NCBI GenBank assembly: GCA_914767715.1
Contig: OU612075.1
Coordinates: 13,080,001 to 13,144,000, forward strand
Direction: 5' to 3'
DNA: 64,000 bases
Origin: Membranipora membranacea
Lineage: Eukaryota > Bryozoa > Gymnolaemata > Cheilostomatida > Membraniporidae
In this document: positions 26,501 through 38,217 of the stretch, piece by piece
Layout of the letters: each line of letters opens with the position of its first letter
How positions within the stretch are numbered: the stretch's first letter is position 1
Translations under genes and position numbers: made by a program
Notes under the pieces: model-generated
Seen by the model: only the letters and a program-made list of their open reading frames with translations
The model's database searches: none
What the model was told of the DNA's origin: nothing

Positions 26501-27095
26501 TTCTTGTGAAACATTTCTTCCATCAGGTACTCAAACTCAGCTAAAAGAGAATACCACATAGCAGTTTCCTGTTCCTGTTATTATTTAGCCTGTGCACTAT
26601 AATTATTACAGCAAAGTCTTGGAACCTCCCCTAAACTGAAGTGTTACCCAGCTTAGAGTCAGCAACTACTTTGAGTTTTGCATCGCGTAATGCACAAAGC
26701 TGATGCTGCCCAGCACATTATTTGCTACCCATTAATGCATTGCTGCGAAACCTTGGTTGCCCTTTAAGCACCAATTGTAGCAAACTATATGTGGGAGTAC
26801 ATATTTTGAATAAATAAATGTTAGCAAGCCATAAATCTTGACTATTTCAAGCATTCCTCTTGCAAATACTTTCCTCATGTAAAGTTAAAGAGTAGCATAT
26901 ACCAAATGTCTCTACAAATGGGAAGCACATAACATCAAAAACTAGTCCGGATTTGAGTAGGGAGTTTCTGTCCTATACTAGTGATGTTTCATACATACTT
27001 ATTAAAACTAACCCAACCATCTTTGAACTGATGGAAGTAATGTAATATGATTTGAGATGAAAAGTGTTAAATGTAAGAGAAACTCACCGATTCAT
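23526..27095 (-). CDS. Eight-cysteine ectodomain protein 2, single-pass membrane receptor-like
   Basis: Exons: 27088-27095 (only 8 coding nt, ATG AAT CG), 25047-25106, 24527-24714, 23968-24231 and 23526-23698, with phases 2, 2, 1, 1. Exons 1-2 build a textbook signal peptide (MNRFIVFALIAVTILCSGANG). The ectodomain has eight Cys: FVCDG, DKDC, GVCY, WASC, QLC, LEC, DWC and LTYC, with the shared GGLDNAW core. A Thr-rich stalk (TTTSSTTPATTTTTT) follows. Then come a membrane helix (about IALYILTAMGSSGFTSIIAI) with basic WLQRRKGR and an acidic cytosolic tail with EERLTPEDNE. If the last donor at 23533 is ignored, a TAA follows at once (23526-23528), giving 230 aa. If it is used, a further exon that I could not find is needed. 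It has N-glycosylation sequons (NVT, NDT). Partner and ligand are unknown. Confidence 0.75.
25845..25960. mobile_element. Small inverted-repeat element C in an intron
   Basis: The terminal inverted repeats are gaagtttgatccaatttgc and gcaaattggatca. The same termini occur at 34166-34254, inside the third ectodomain gene. The element lies in the long first intron of ectodomain gene 2. Confidence 0.6.
26006..26382. mobile_element. TTAA-flanked MITE, copy 1
   Basis: A 377-bp element has terminal inverted repeats agggcaaccaaggttt ... aaactttggttgccct and is bounded by TTAA at 26002-26005 and 26383-26386. TTAA targets are typical of piggyBac-type transposition. It encodes no protein. It lies in intron 1 of ectodomain gene 2. 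Confidence 0.9.
26387..26763. mobile_element. TTAA-flanked MITE, copy 2 in tandem
   Basis: This is also 377 bp, nearly identical to the copy immediately to its left, in the same orientation. It shares the middle TTAA (26383-26386) and ends at TTAA 26764-26767. A possible related terminus, ggttgccctttaa, is seen at about 57694. Confidence 0.9.
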
Positions 27096-28207
27096 TCTGA
27101 GGCGATTTGCCGCTGACTAAGTGTACACTGATGTGAAGAGTCGAGTTCTGTCAACTGTAAAAGGAAAAATTTATCTTGAATACACATAAAATCTTGACTC
27201 CATTGCCTTTGATCATTTCAAGGTTTTTGAATTTCCAATTTTGTTTATTTTATTGGGTTTTCACTTCAAACTAACATAGAGCAGTTCCGTGGAGGTCATA
27301 TGGGTGTGGAGGAACAACTATTTTGTGGTGTTTGAGACAGCATCTTTAGGACATTAGGAGATTTTGTTGTAGGTTAATATGGAGCTGGGCTCGCAGTTGG
27401 ATTGTAATAGTTATTAAACTTATTTAGTCAAGAGTTTGACAATGTATCCAAAATCTAGTCAGAAGCAACAACCTTAGAACATAGAATTACGTTTGAGTTC
27501 CTTGTTACACTTCGGATGCTGGTTCTGATTTTGTCAAGAGGAAAAACAAAAAAAACTGGAGAATAAGAAGAAAAAAAGAGGGGGAACGTGTAGAAAACAG
27601 TTCCACAAAATTAAGACAAAGATTACTCTCAGTGACTCAGTGACCAACTGAAGCAAAAGAGCAAACTTAGTGGTTGACTAATTCCTGAACAGCGCTGTAA
27701 GAAAATCAAGGGTGCATCAATGAACTCCCTTCATTGTGTGCATGCGCAACAGCAACTACGGAAGGAACATCGCCATTATGAAGAAAGCCTACTGACATAA
27801 GAAGAAAATATAGGCCATGCCAGCAAAAACGTTGAGTAGGCACACTACCTGACGAAGACAACCTAATAACATACCCAACTGAGATAGCAGAGGTACTGAA
27901 CAGACACTTAAAATCTTCCCCCATCACATCAACACCAGAACTAGATAAACCACCACCAACCTGCAACGGGCCAAAATTACCTTCATCACTGATGGAGTAG
28001 AAGCATAACTTCAATGGCCACTAAACACGCGCAAGGCAACACTGATACTGGCAACATAGCTCCCCCTCCCACTGTGCTTGGTGTGGTGAAAATCAACTTA
28101 TGTGATTACTGACGCACACTCATACTAAAATATTGTTGCAACTTTCACCAAGTATCAAGTAAGTAGTCCAAGTATCCATCTGTCACACCAGTACAGGGAA
28201 TTATGGT
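27096..28207. other. Region upstream of ectodomain gene 2
   Basis: It should contain the promoter of the gene starting at 27095. A minus-strand open frame of 102 codons at 27706-28014 has no recognisable domain and no clear splice partner, so I do not call it a gene. Confidence 0.3.
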
Positions 28208-28382
28208 GGGGGTCTGTCAATTAGAAACAGCCAAAATCGCAATCTGGAGGGTCTTCCCAAATCGCTCACTCAAAATATATTTATTTCCATCAATGACTGA
28301 GCGATTAGAAAGCGAGACCCCTAGCAGGTATCGCTCTCTCACTGAGTGAGCGATTTTTGCTTTTTCTAATTGAAAGACCCCC
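28208..28382. mobile_element. MITE with 33-bp terminal inverted repeats
   Basis: The left end gggggtctgtcaattagaaa..aatcgc (28208-28240) is the near-perfect inverse of gcgatttttgc..attgaaagaccccc (28350-28382). Internal copies of gagcgatt/aatcgctc extend the fold, and more tcgctcactcagtgag copies follow to about 28500. Confidence 0.8.
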
Positions 28383-28539
28383 TGATCGCTCACTCAGTGA
28401 GTAAGTGATCCCTGCTAGGCTCTCAAATCACTCAGTCAATTATGGAACTATATACATTCTGAGTAAGCGATTTCAGAGCAATTTTGTCTAATTCAAAAAC
28501 CAAGTGAGTGATAATTACTTACTTGCTACTTGCTGTGTA

Positions 28540-30985
28540 GTCGCTAACTTCTGTTGAAGGTTTCAGCAACATGGCATAATCGTCAGTCCATAATCGTTCC
28601 AGTCGTCAACATGTGCCAGTCAGGAGTACCGCCGATGTCTTAACCTGCCAGAGGGGGGCCGACCAGGAGGGGACTCGATGGTGGGAGGGCATTCCACAGC
28701 TTCGCTGAACTGATGAAGAAGCTGTTTAGATGGGCCTTAGTCCGACAGTGAGGTGTCAAGTACTGCTGACTGTGTCTTCGGGTTTGTACAGTTGATGGGG
28801 GCTGGATTGGAATGTAGTCACAGATGTTGGTTGCGACTTCGCCAAAGTGCATGGCCCTGAACATCCCTATCCGTCGATTTACTCTCCTGGATTGGAGCTC
28901 TTCCCATCCCATGTCTTCCAGTAGCTTGGTGGTGCTGGTAACATGGTCTGTTCTTGGTATGTTTTTAGTGATCCGTGCTGCTCTTCTCTGGACGGACTCA
29001 AGCTGGGTGGACTGGGTTTTGGTGATAGCCGCATCCCAAACTGTACATGAGTACTCTAGGATCGGTCTAGCTAGTTGTTTGTAAGCCTTTTCTCGCAGAT
29101 AGGGTAGGCTTGGTGGAATTGTTCGCCTGATATACCCAAGTCTGCTAGAGGCTTTCCCAGTGATGAATGCTGTGTTCTCGTTCCAGCGTAAGTTTGATTG
29201 AAGTTTAACCCCTAGGTATTTCACGGATGAAACCTTGCACATCTCAGTGTTGTGGAGAGTGTAGGAGTTGTTTGAGGTGTTCTTCAGTTTTCGGGTGAAC
29301 CTCAGGTGCTCGCATTTGCTAGGGTTGAATTCCATGCTCCATGCTGCTTCCCAAAGTTCAAGTTTCCTGAGGTCTTCTTGGAGAATGTCATAGTTGTCAG
29401 AGGTGTTGTAGATAACTGTGTCATCTGCAAACAACCGGATTTCAGATTTGATGTCGTTCAGCATGTCATTGATGTAGATTAAGAATAGGATGGGGCCAAT
29501 CACAGACCCTTGGGGCACTCCTGAGGTGACAGGTTGCGCTGAAGATGGATAACCATCAACAACAACAACCTGGGAGCGTTGGGCCAGGAAGTCTAGTGTC
29601 CAGTTCGTGATCTGGCTGTTAGCACCAATGTTGACAAGCTTCTTTATGAGGTGAGAGTGGTCTACCTTGTCAAAAGCCTTACTGAAATCGAGAAAGCAAG
29701 CATCAACTTCCTTTCCGTCGTCGAGGAGTTGTGATATATCTGAGGTCAGCTCGATGAGTTGGCTTTCACAGCTCCTGCGACTCCGGAAGCCATGTTGACG
29801 GGAGGTGAGTTTGTTGTTGCTCTCTATGTACCTAGTTAGATTACTGGTAACGATGTGTTCTAGGATCTTGCTAGACACACATGTGAGGCTAATGGGTCGG
29901 TAGTTACAGGGCTGGTATCTGTCACCCTTCTTAAAAACTGGGCACACTCTAGCCATCTTCCAGTCCTCTGGGACACAGGCAGAGTCCAGGGAGATCTGGT
30001 ATATGTGTGTGAGAGCGGGGGCGATGACTTTAGCCATCATCTTCATGAGCCGAGGGGACAGGTCATCAGGTCCGGTAGCTTTGTGTGGGTTTAGTTTCAT
30101 TAGTTGAGATAGCACCCCTTTCTCATCAACGGTGATGGTTGGCATTTCACTGGCATGGTGACTTCTTGGGGTGGGCTGTGAAGTGTGTGGCTCAGAGAAC
30201 ACAGACTGAAAGTATGTGATGAGAGCTTCAGCTTTCTCCTTTGGTGAGGTGAGGAGACGAGATCCTACACGTAGTGTACCAATGCCAGCAGCTTCTGATC
30301 TTTTGTGCTTGACATATTTCCAAAATCTCTTGTTGGGGTCCCCATCACCGTCTGTGTCAGTGAGTATGTTTTCGACGTATTTGTTGTGCTCTTGTCTCAG
30401 TTCTCTTTGACATTCAGCTTTTAGTTGTCTGAATCGTAGTTCAACATCTGCTTTCCCATGTTTCTTACTCTTTTGATGGAGCCGATTCCTCTTTTGCATC
30501 TTCTTGTCAAGGGTAGAGCTGATCCATGGCTGAGAAGGGCGTGTGCTACTTCCCCTGGTGGGGATGAACTTCCTTGCTCCCTCTAATAGTGTACTTCTGA
30601 AGGTACACCATAGGGAGTTAACATCACTATAGCTTTGGGTTATCTTCTCCATCAGCGGTTGTAGGTGGTCTGCAAGTCCTTCCCAGTCTGCACGTTTGTA
30701 CAGCCAGATCGTTCTTGCGGCTTCTCTTCTGCGGTTAACCTTAAGTGATATTTCCGTGAAGGGGATGTGATGGTCGCCTATACCGGGTAGCACTTTGCTT
30801 CTGTTCACTCTGTCAGGGATGTTGGTCATTGTAAGGTCTAGCGTGTTCTCTAGTCTGGTTGGTTCTTTGATGTGTTGGTGTAAGCCGTAGTCTTTGATTA
30901 TTTCTCTGAACTCCTCGTGCAGTGTTGTGTAACTGCATACAGGTTTGAGTAGGTCACTTTCCCAGTCTATACCAGGAAAGTTAAA
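28540..30985 (-). mobile_element. 5'-truncated non-LTR retrotransposon (LINE)
   Basis: The element runs on the minus strand. Its 5' break is near 30985, in the middle of the endonuclease domain: the coding text begins abruptly at FNFPGIDWESD, which in intact elements follows GD. The 3' region after the stop ends in short repeats related to caagtaagtaa at about 28515-28530. Loss of the 5' end is usual for incomplete target-primed reverse transcription. No clear target duplication was found. Confidence 0.85.
28640..30984 (-). CDS. LINE ORF2: partial endonuclease plus reverse transcriptase
   Basis: The frame is open for about 780 codons. In order it shows the end of an apurinic-type endonuclease (FNFPGIDWE, then EPTRLENTLDLTMTN and GIGDHHIPF with the conserved DH). 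Reverse transcriptase blocks follow: FKKGDRYQPCNYRPISLT, then HGFRSRRSCESQL, DFSKAFDKVDH (motif A), SGVPQGSVIGPILFLIYIND (motif B) and LFADDTVIY (FADD catalytic motif C). Next comes the C-terminal LRPILEYSCTVWDA-like section (here ARPILEYSCTVWDA) and RRAARI. This is the Jockey/CR1-like superfamily pattern. The lack of stops or frameshifts over 2.3 kb points to a young insertion. The missing 5' end means it is not autonomous as it stands. It lies between ectodomain genes 2 and 3. Confidence 0.93.
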
Positions 30986-33229
30986 TTTTGAGCGACGTGA
31001 TAGAGATAACTTGCCCCCCCCCAGGTTATAAATATAATAAATTATGAGAAAAAGAAACTTACGTTTTCAGCTACTGTTACTGGTGTGTCTGTCAGCAACA
31101 AAGAGTCTGACCAGACCAGTGAGTTGGTCACTATGAGCAGGGAGAATGAAAATCTCTCGGCTGTGAGAATGTGACTGTCTGTGTGTCTGTAGAGTATGTT
31201 GGTGTCTCAGTGAGTGTGACAAAAGAGACACTACTTTGGCAGAACCGGATGATGGTTTCTCTTTAGAAAATCTAAGGTACTCCTCCCCACTGCCGATGAG
31301 AGTTTGTTTAGAATGTTGGATGCTATTGGAACGCAGCTTGAGCAAGGAGTTATTGGCTTGTGCAATGATGAACTAGACCAGTTCATTTCATAAGTATAAT
31401 TTATTTTATAATAATGAGTCATTCTCACTCAATAGAATAGAATATTCCTGTCATTGGAAAACCAAGACCGAGTACCCTTCTTCCGGTGATTTCTTAGGAC
31501 GAGGAATCTAACTACCCCCAACATCTGGAATGAATGTGAAAACCTTAGTCAATCCCAGGAACCAGCATTGAATTTGGGAAAACCCACTTTTGCTCATGCG
31601 CATTGCATGCAATCTAAAAGAAGTCTGATTGGCTGTGTGCTTATACATGCATGCGGATTACTTTTCTAGAGTTATGTTCTCATGAACAGTATGACAAAAG
31701 TTTACAGTAATTCCTTGCTGTAACCAGGGAGCATGGAAGGTGGAATTGTAGGGAATTCGTCTTAATTAAACTCCGTGCTGTAACCAGGGAGTTGCTCACA
31801 TGATATGGGCATGATATACTTTACATGGTGTACTGATACACCTGTTATGAACAGATGGGTGGCGGGTGCCATTCATCCCCATTCACCCTAGCTGACCAAG
31901 AAACAAATACCGACGAATGGTGGTTAATAAAGCCACTTTAAAGTAATTTTCATTTCAAATCGATATAGCTGTGGTTATCTCTCCAACAAAAGGAAATGAT
32001 TTTGATTACCAGTCCTGCACAACCCATGGTATGCCGAGGAACACGCAGGATAGTTTAATCAAAGAGTTAGAGACAACTTCTTGGCTCTACATAAAAGTGA
32101 TGTCTATTCTGATATTTGAAAATGGTAGACAACTAGCAAATTACTTGAGTTGTGTGATCAGGGAGTTTGGGATATAAACTCCCTGGTGTGATCAACAGTA
32201 TTTTTACATTTTACTTAGACTGGATCGACATGTTAACACCAGGTCCGCTACCCACCGAACACAGCTTTTCAAGACAGGCTCGACACCGCACATTTAAAGA
32301 TCGTAAGTCATTTCTACAAAATTCCATTGTATTTAGGTCATTGTCATTACAAATCTACACTTCTGTATTATGCCACAGCAAGCGATCCTTTATTGGGAAA
32401 GTCATAACTGTGTTCATGGGTGGAATCACCGCACGAAATATCTATGAAAATTTAACCAGGAAAAACTGATTGTTAAAAGAAAATTATAAGTCATCAAAAA
32501 AACTGAAAACAAACAATCCAAAACAGCCAAAACTAAAACAATATCATTGTAAAAGAGAGAAATACCAGAGAAAGACAAAACAATGATCGCATTTGACCTG
32601 ATAGGACCTCATATTCAAAGAATCCAGTATGAATACAGTATTCAATGAGGAATGCATAGTTTAGCTGTTGTGCATAGAGCGATGCAGCAGTAATGTTATT
32701 GAGAAATTAAAACACGCTGTGATGTTTTACACAGCCCTGTTTTTCAGAATATTCACCAACGTCAGAAAATTGTTTACTCTTTTTTGGAATTTATTTCATT
32801 TATTAATTTCACAAATGAGAATGTTGGAAGTTTTTTACCTATGTAGTCACCCAAATTAGTATGACCAGTCAAGTCAATGTGCCAATTAGCAGAGAATCAT
32901 CTGTTAGATATGCAAAGGGAATTAAGCATTGTTAATGTGTTGAGGAAAAGAGTGGGCGGTATGATGATATTGACGCCACGAATGCAGATGCCAGATGTGG
33001 CGAGGTGTAGAATGGATGCATGCAAGGACAAAAGAGATGTGATGTAAAAATAGCAACAAAGATGGATGAGAGATGATGATGATGAGAGATGATGAGGGAT
33101 AAAGTTGGCTAGTGTCAGTGATGAGGACCAAAAGAAATGAAGAAATGATTGATGTTTAGTTTGGGTGGTTCAATGGAAAATGGCTTTGTGGCTTGTGACC
33201 GCAAAAACAAACCTAGTATTTAACGTCTA
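30986..33229. other. Intergenic region left of ectodomain gene 3
   Basis: No confident gene is present. The minus strand at 31064-31130 ends in DTPVTVAEN before a good donor (gtaagt) and could be an isolated exon, but no partner was found. Palindromic motifs around cagggagtt occur at about 31728-31795 and 32158-32186. The rest is AT-rich. Confidence 0.3.
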
Positions 33230-34437
33230 TTATACCAGGCCTCTAATTTGATCGTCAGGACCATTGCCAGCCTCCATGTCAAGGATTGCTTCTCCGTTAC
33301 CGGCATCCGGTCGGTTCATATCTCTCTCTGCACCAAGGAGACCTCCAACCGCTACAAGAACAAAATCACAAACTAAATAGTTGACAAAGTACTGAGAGTG
33401 ATGTACTGCTCATTCTAAAGTAGCGAAATGTAACACAACGCTGGTGGCAGCCTACTAAGCAAAAAATGTCTAGCAATGCAACTTGATAAACAAAATTGGG
33501 TGGATACGGTTTTCCAGTTGTTTCTGGTGCAGTTTTTCATGCAATGGTAATATTTTACCTTACATTATTTTGCATAATGGGCAGCTAATCGCCAAAACAC
33601 CGTCGGCAAAAAAGGAAAGTGAAATAGTGATATGGTTTCAAAACATCCAAAATCTGAAAGAGAATGTAAGAATTGGAAGTGGATCCACAAGTTTTCATGG
33701 GTCTGCTATCATTAATAGCCAAGAAATGGCTGAAAACAGATGCAATACCCCTTATATCACCAGTATATAACCATAATTAAAGTGGAATTACTACTTTTTC
33801 AATTTTGCTGCCGCCTGGAAAGCTGGCTTTGGATGTTTGTATAAATCTGATTTTGTTATGGTGACTTTTTATTGACAGCAAAGTCATTATATCCACTAAT
33901 TCTGACATGCTCTTTCAGATTTGAGATGTTTTAATCACTTTCCCTTTGGCGGCAGCGTTTTTGCCATTTAATGGCTTATTGTGCAGCATATGTGAGGTAC
34001 AATATTACTATTGTAATTAGCATGAAAAACTCTACCAAACAGATCATTGTCAAACCCTATCCACCCGATTCCGTAAATTGAAGTGAAAGGCAGGAGGAGG
34101 CAGCCACCAGACTAATGAGTGTCTGTCAAAATCAAACGCCCCAATTTTGGCTGTTGACAGGTAGACCAAGTTTGGTCCATTTGCCTGAATTCGAAGTAGC
34201 TTCCGCTCCACTGGTCACGCCGGGACCGGAATGTAGGCAATTTGGATCAAACTTGTTCAAGGTTACAGGTGAATCACTGAATAAACAATATAAACAAGGA
34301 ATTGGATTTATTATCTTATCTCAAGTTATTAGGCATAAGATATAACATAGGCATCAGAATAATATCAAGAGAAATCAAGGGTATTTGTGATTATCTATAG
34401 GTGATAGTCAATCGAATACTGTCAAAGAATAATTGAA

Positions 34438-34470
<33 letters not shown>

Positions 34471-37400
34471 CAGCACCTTGCAAATCTTCAATGGCTTGTA
34501 CACCATATCTGCCTTCTGCCTCTGGGTGCAACATTGGTCTTTGTGAGGGATTCAAACATTCCATCTCAAACTGCACCTGATTTTGATTATGCTGTGGGCA
34601 TTGACATCCTGCAAGTTGAATAAATTGGTGTATAAACAAACATATAGCAAAGTTTTATTTTGCCTTGGCTTGCCATGCGGAGGCAAAAGCAGTACACGCA
34701 AACGGTCAGGAGTGGGTAAGGGACTATTCGTAAAAAATATGAGCTTGTGCTCTTTGAGGTCCACGTAAAATTCCTGGCGCTGGCAGTGTTTCCTAATTTG
34801 ATATTGGCACAACGACCGGCTTAGCCGAGTCCTCGCAAATATGCACTTAAATTGCTGGAGGTTCACTGTGTGCTTGCCACATGTAATGCGTGGCTTGAGT
34901 GCTGCTGATGCAAAGACTATTAATACTAATTAAGACTAATAATTTCATGGTGGTTTTGATGTTTTACCTTGACGGCATCGTTTACATCTCTTGAATAAAA
35001 TATATCCTGCTAATGCTGTGGTCATTAGTGCTACCACCAACACTGTGCCAGCAATACCCCATACTATTTCTGGTGATCTCTGGCTTGATGAGAGGATAAT
35101 ATCAGGCTGTTTGGTAAGATTACTCAAACTAGTGCTGGGCATGCTGGTTGAAGGCTGAGAAGTTATCTTCACTGGGACATTGCGTTTGCAATATTTCTGC
35201 CGATATGCTGAAATGACAAATAAACACCATCTACAGCAGGGGTGCCCATCCTTTTCATTGAGGGGGCCGCATCCACATATTGCAATGTCCCTGGGGGCCC
35301 GCAACCTTGCCATAAATCAAACACTCATATATGGGTGTGCAGTATTTTCATCTCTGCAGTGGGGAATTTATTTATTGGAGCTCACTCAAATGAAATGTTC
35401 CGGGAATTCCAAAATCAGGTGACTAGATGTAGAGCGCTCCTTATTATTGTACAAAGGAGGAATGTAATAAACATAGGGGTGGAAACGGTTTTCGCGACTA
35501 CGCGATTTTCTCAGACGGGTCAGGGGCCGCATAAAATTGTGCCGGGGGGGGGGGGGGGCGAATGCGGCCCCAGGGCCACTCTTTGGGCATCCCTGATCTA
35601 CAGTCAAGCTACTATTTTGATAGACTGAGCTGCAATTCATATTTGCTAAATATAAACAAAAAGGTGTATCCCTGTGCTATATGGTAAAGACATGGCTGAG
35701 GGGACGGGGAGTAGGGAGAATAATGACCGAACCATGCATTACTTACGTTGGCAGTAGTCCAAGCAGTCGATTCCGTCTTGGGATTTCTCATCCTTGTTGT
35801 TACATTGGTAAGCACAGCTTATCCACAGATTGTCTGGACCCCCATGGTAGCAGCCTTCTGTTGCCTGAAACTTTACCTCCTGGCAGTCATTATCTGTCAC
35901 AGCACTTAGGGGGCCATGGCACTCAAATCTGCATGTACGAACCAAAGCAATCTTCTGAGTGTAAAAATCTTACATTTTACAAAGAGCCAACGGTCAGTAC
36001 AATTACAAACACTGAGAAGCTGAAGGTAGGTCGTATTCGGTCGAAACCACACTGAATACGAACAGTAGTCTCAAACATCCGCCATATTTAGTATAATATT
36101 TGATAAATGTTTGCCCATCCTGAAGCGTACACTTTCCAAATTTTCATGGGGCAGCTCTATACTGGTTTTATTTCAACATTTTACATAGACTCTCAATTTT
36201 CAATGGATTCTGAATGGTTTATAGCATCATGCAACTAATTTTAACTTATCTTTAGAACCATTGCGTACACTCACTTGGCTTTGCTGCCAAGTTATCAAGC
36301 GATAAATATATCTCATATCAAACCTCCGTGGTTTTATAACGCTGTACACCCTGACATTATTGATACATAACATAATCCATATATTTATTTATTGTGAGAG
36401 ACAAACTTTCTCATTTTTAAATTTTTTTTTCAGCTTACAATGAATTACTTGATAATTATTACCTGTCGCCGCAGCAGAAATCTTTACCCATGAATAAGGC
36501 TATGAAGATAACCTGACGCCATAACCTGAAACAGTAAATGATGACAAAAATACAAAATAATTGTAGTAACATCAGCCACTTGATGTTATAGACTAAAAGA
36601 TCTGTACAAATCTATTCTGAATGAATCGATAAAATTTGAAATTTTTGTGTGAAGTTGAATTATATATGGGCGAACGAACGGCTGCATGCATACACCTCAA
36701 TATAGGAAGAAATAGGGAGACCTGAAGTTGCAGTAATTATGAGGATAATATGATTTTGTTTTGCTGAAGAGTATACTTTGGTCTCCCTGTAACATAGGAA
36801 GAGTTGACGTGATGGCAGGCAGGCCGGCCAATGACGGCGTTAATCTATGAAATGGTTCTACTGTTTACTGAAACGTTGACTCTGTTTGGCTGTTTAGTGC
36901 CAGCGCTGGGCTAGTTCACTGCTAGTTCAGTAGTAAAGAGTATAGGAGCACCGGCTACACAAAGTGGCTATAAGAAAAGGTGACCTTTTTGCAAATAAGA
37001 GTGTTGTGTTAAGTTAGTATTCGGTTTCTATTTGTTGGCAAAAGCAATTTACAAGCAAATCTGGCGAAAAAAATAGATTTATTGCTCACTGCTTGGACTT
37101 CAATCTTCAAACTCTTGTTCCTGCCAAAACAGATGAACCTACACCACTGATAATGCAAAAAAAATATTGACACCTTAGGGTACATTGACTCCTTAGGGTC
37201 AAGGTTGTAATGCGGAGAGAGTATCCCTGTTAGAGCGTGGTCTGCCCTAACATTATCCAGCTTCATTTTAAATCAAAGAGGCAGAAGCGATTTTTTCACC
37301 GCATATGTAATGCGCAATGTGCTTACAGTGCTTTAAGCCCTTTCCCACAGGGACCCTGGCTAGAGTGAATGACTTGCCATTACCCTTCAACCATTAGACT

Positions 37401-38217
37401 ACACTGGCATAACAACAAAATTGGTGTTCATATACTTGACCAAAAGATACATACATGGTATAAGAAAGGAGGTGAAACTGGGACCTGGGTTTGTGTAGTA
37501 CATACCATTAGATCAGTTTTAATCCTGAAATTGATGTCATAAAATGCATGAATTTTCTGACTAACCAATAGTTTTTAAAACCCCGCTGTCCAATACTCGT
37601 CAACAGTGATTATGCTCTCGCAAATTAGCTCGCATACAGTGCCTTATGTTTTGACCAAATATAAAGGAAAGCCACCTCCACAGGATTTACTATATGGGAA
37701 AAAGAAAAATGATGGCACAAGCAATGCCAGTTTCCAATGACTGATATAGGAGCATTTTTGATCAAGATCAAATTTATCTGTTGTTATTAACGTTAGCAAT
37801 TTGGTCAACCGCTAAAAATTGCAATAAAATGTATCTGGCCTGAACGAGCACAAAGACTAGAAGAGACCATAATAAAATGACCGAGGCAGGGAATATTAAT
37901 AATAAATCTCCTCGTCACCTGTCACGATTGACGGGTTCTGGAAAACGCAGAAAAACAGAGAACTTGTTTCATAGCAGAAAACCATATGATACAGTAGTGA
38001 TGTCTCAACATATTTCTGAGATTTTTTCAACTGTCACAATTAAATTTTAGGCGAAACATCCAGAGGAATTTATTAACAGGGCATATTTCTAGCTATTATA
38101 AATACAGGTAAATTTTAATTACGATGCCTTTGTAAATGGGGAACTATAGGGAGAGTAGCAGAAAAACAACATTCCTGATTTTGAGTTAAAGTATACTCAT
38201 AACACTTACTTGAGCAT
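33230..38217 (-). CDS. Eight-cysteine ectodomain protein 3, single-pass membrane receptor-like
   Basis: Five exons, 38210-38217 (8 coding nt), 36463-36525, 35747-35928, 34968-35207 and 33230-33351, with phases 2, 2, 1, 1, give 204 aa. The signal peptide is MLKLWRQVIFIALFMGKDFC. The ectodomain Cys are FEC, NDC, EGCY, WISC, YQC, IDC, DYC and QKYC, with the GGPDNLW core. A Ser/Thr/Pro stalk (QPSTSMPSTSLS) leads to a membrane helix (VWGIAGTVLVVALMTTALAG) and a Cys/Lys/Arg stop-transfer (FKRCKRCRQ). A short acidic tail ends in DDQIRGLV. The exon layout, including the 8-nt first coding exon, duplicates that of ectodomain gene 2. Three mobile elements sit in its introns. Function is unknown; the shape suits a cell-surface receptor or adhesion molecule. 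Confidence 0.8.
33441..34110. mobile_element. Long terminal-inverted-repeat element D, intron 4 of ectodomain gene 3
   Basis: The left end ctggtggcagcct (33441) and right end aggcagccaccag (34110) are inverted. Further inward, gggtggata and gttttt-catgca match tatccaccc and gcatgaaaaactc. The middle encodes no clear protein. A shorter relative lies at about 57310-57580. Confidence 0.7.
34166..34254. mobile_element. Small inverted-repeat element C, second copy
   Basis: ccaagtttggtccatttgcct is inverted by aggcaatttggatcaaacttg, the same family as at 25845-25960. It lies in intron 4 of ectodomain gene 3. Confidence 0.65.
34438..34470. repeat. Trinucleotide microsatellite (att)n
   Basis: About ten att units, in intron 4 of ectodomain gene 3. 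Confidence 0.9.
35237..35595. mobile_element. hAT-like MITE with 8-bp target duplication
   Basis: A 359-bp element has ends caggggtgcccatcc and tttgggcatccctg and is flanked by direct repeats atctacag at 35229-35236 and 35596-35603. The cag...ctg ends and the 8-bp duplication fit the hAT superfamily. It contains a G-homopolymer and a GC-rich ggccgcat body. It is inserted in intron 3 of ectodomain gene 3, between the Cys-domain exon and the stalk/membrane exon. Confidence 0.88.

Noticed and set aside
27706-28014. 102-codon minus-strand open frame
   Set aside because: No domain, low-complexity hydrophobic composition and no matching splice partners; probably chance.
31067-31345. His/Ser-rich minus-strand open frame of 92 codons
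   Set aside because: Repetitive composition; a different frame here shows the only plausible exon end (before gtaagt at about 31060), and neither can be connected.
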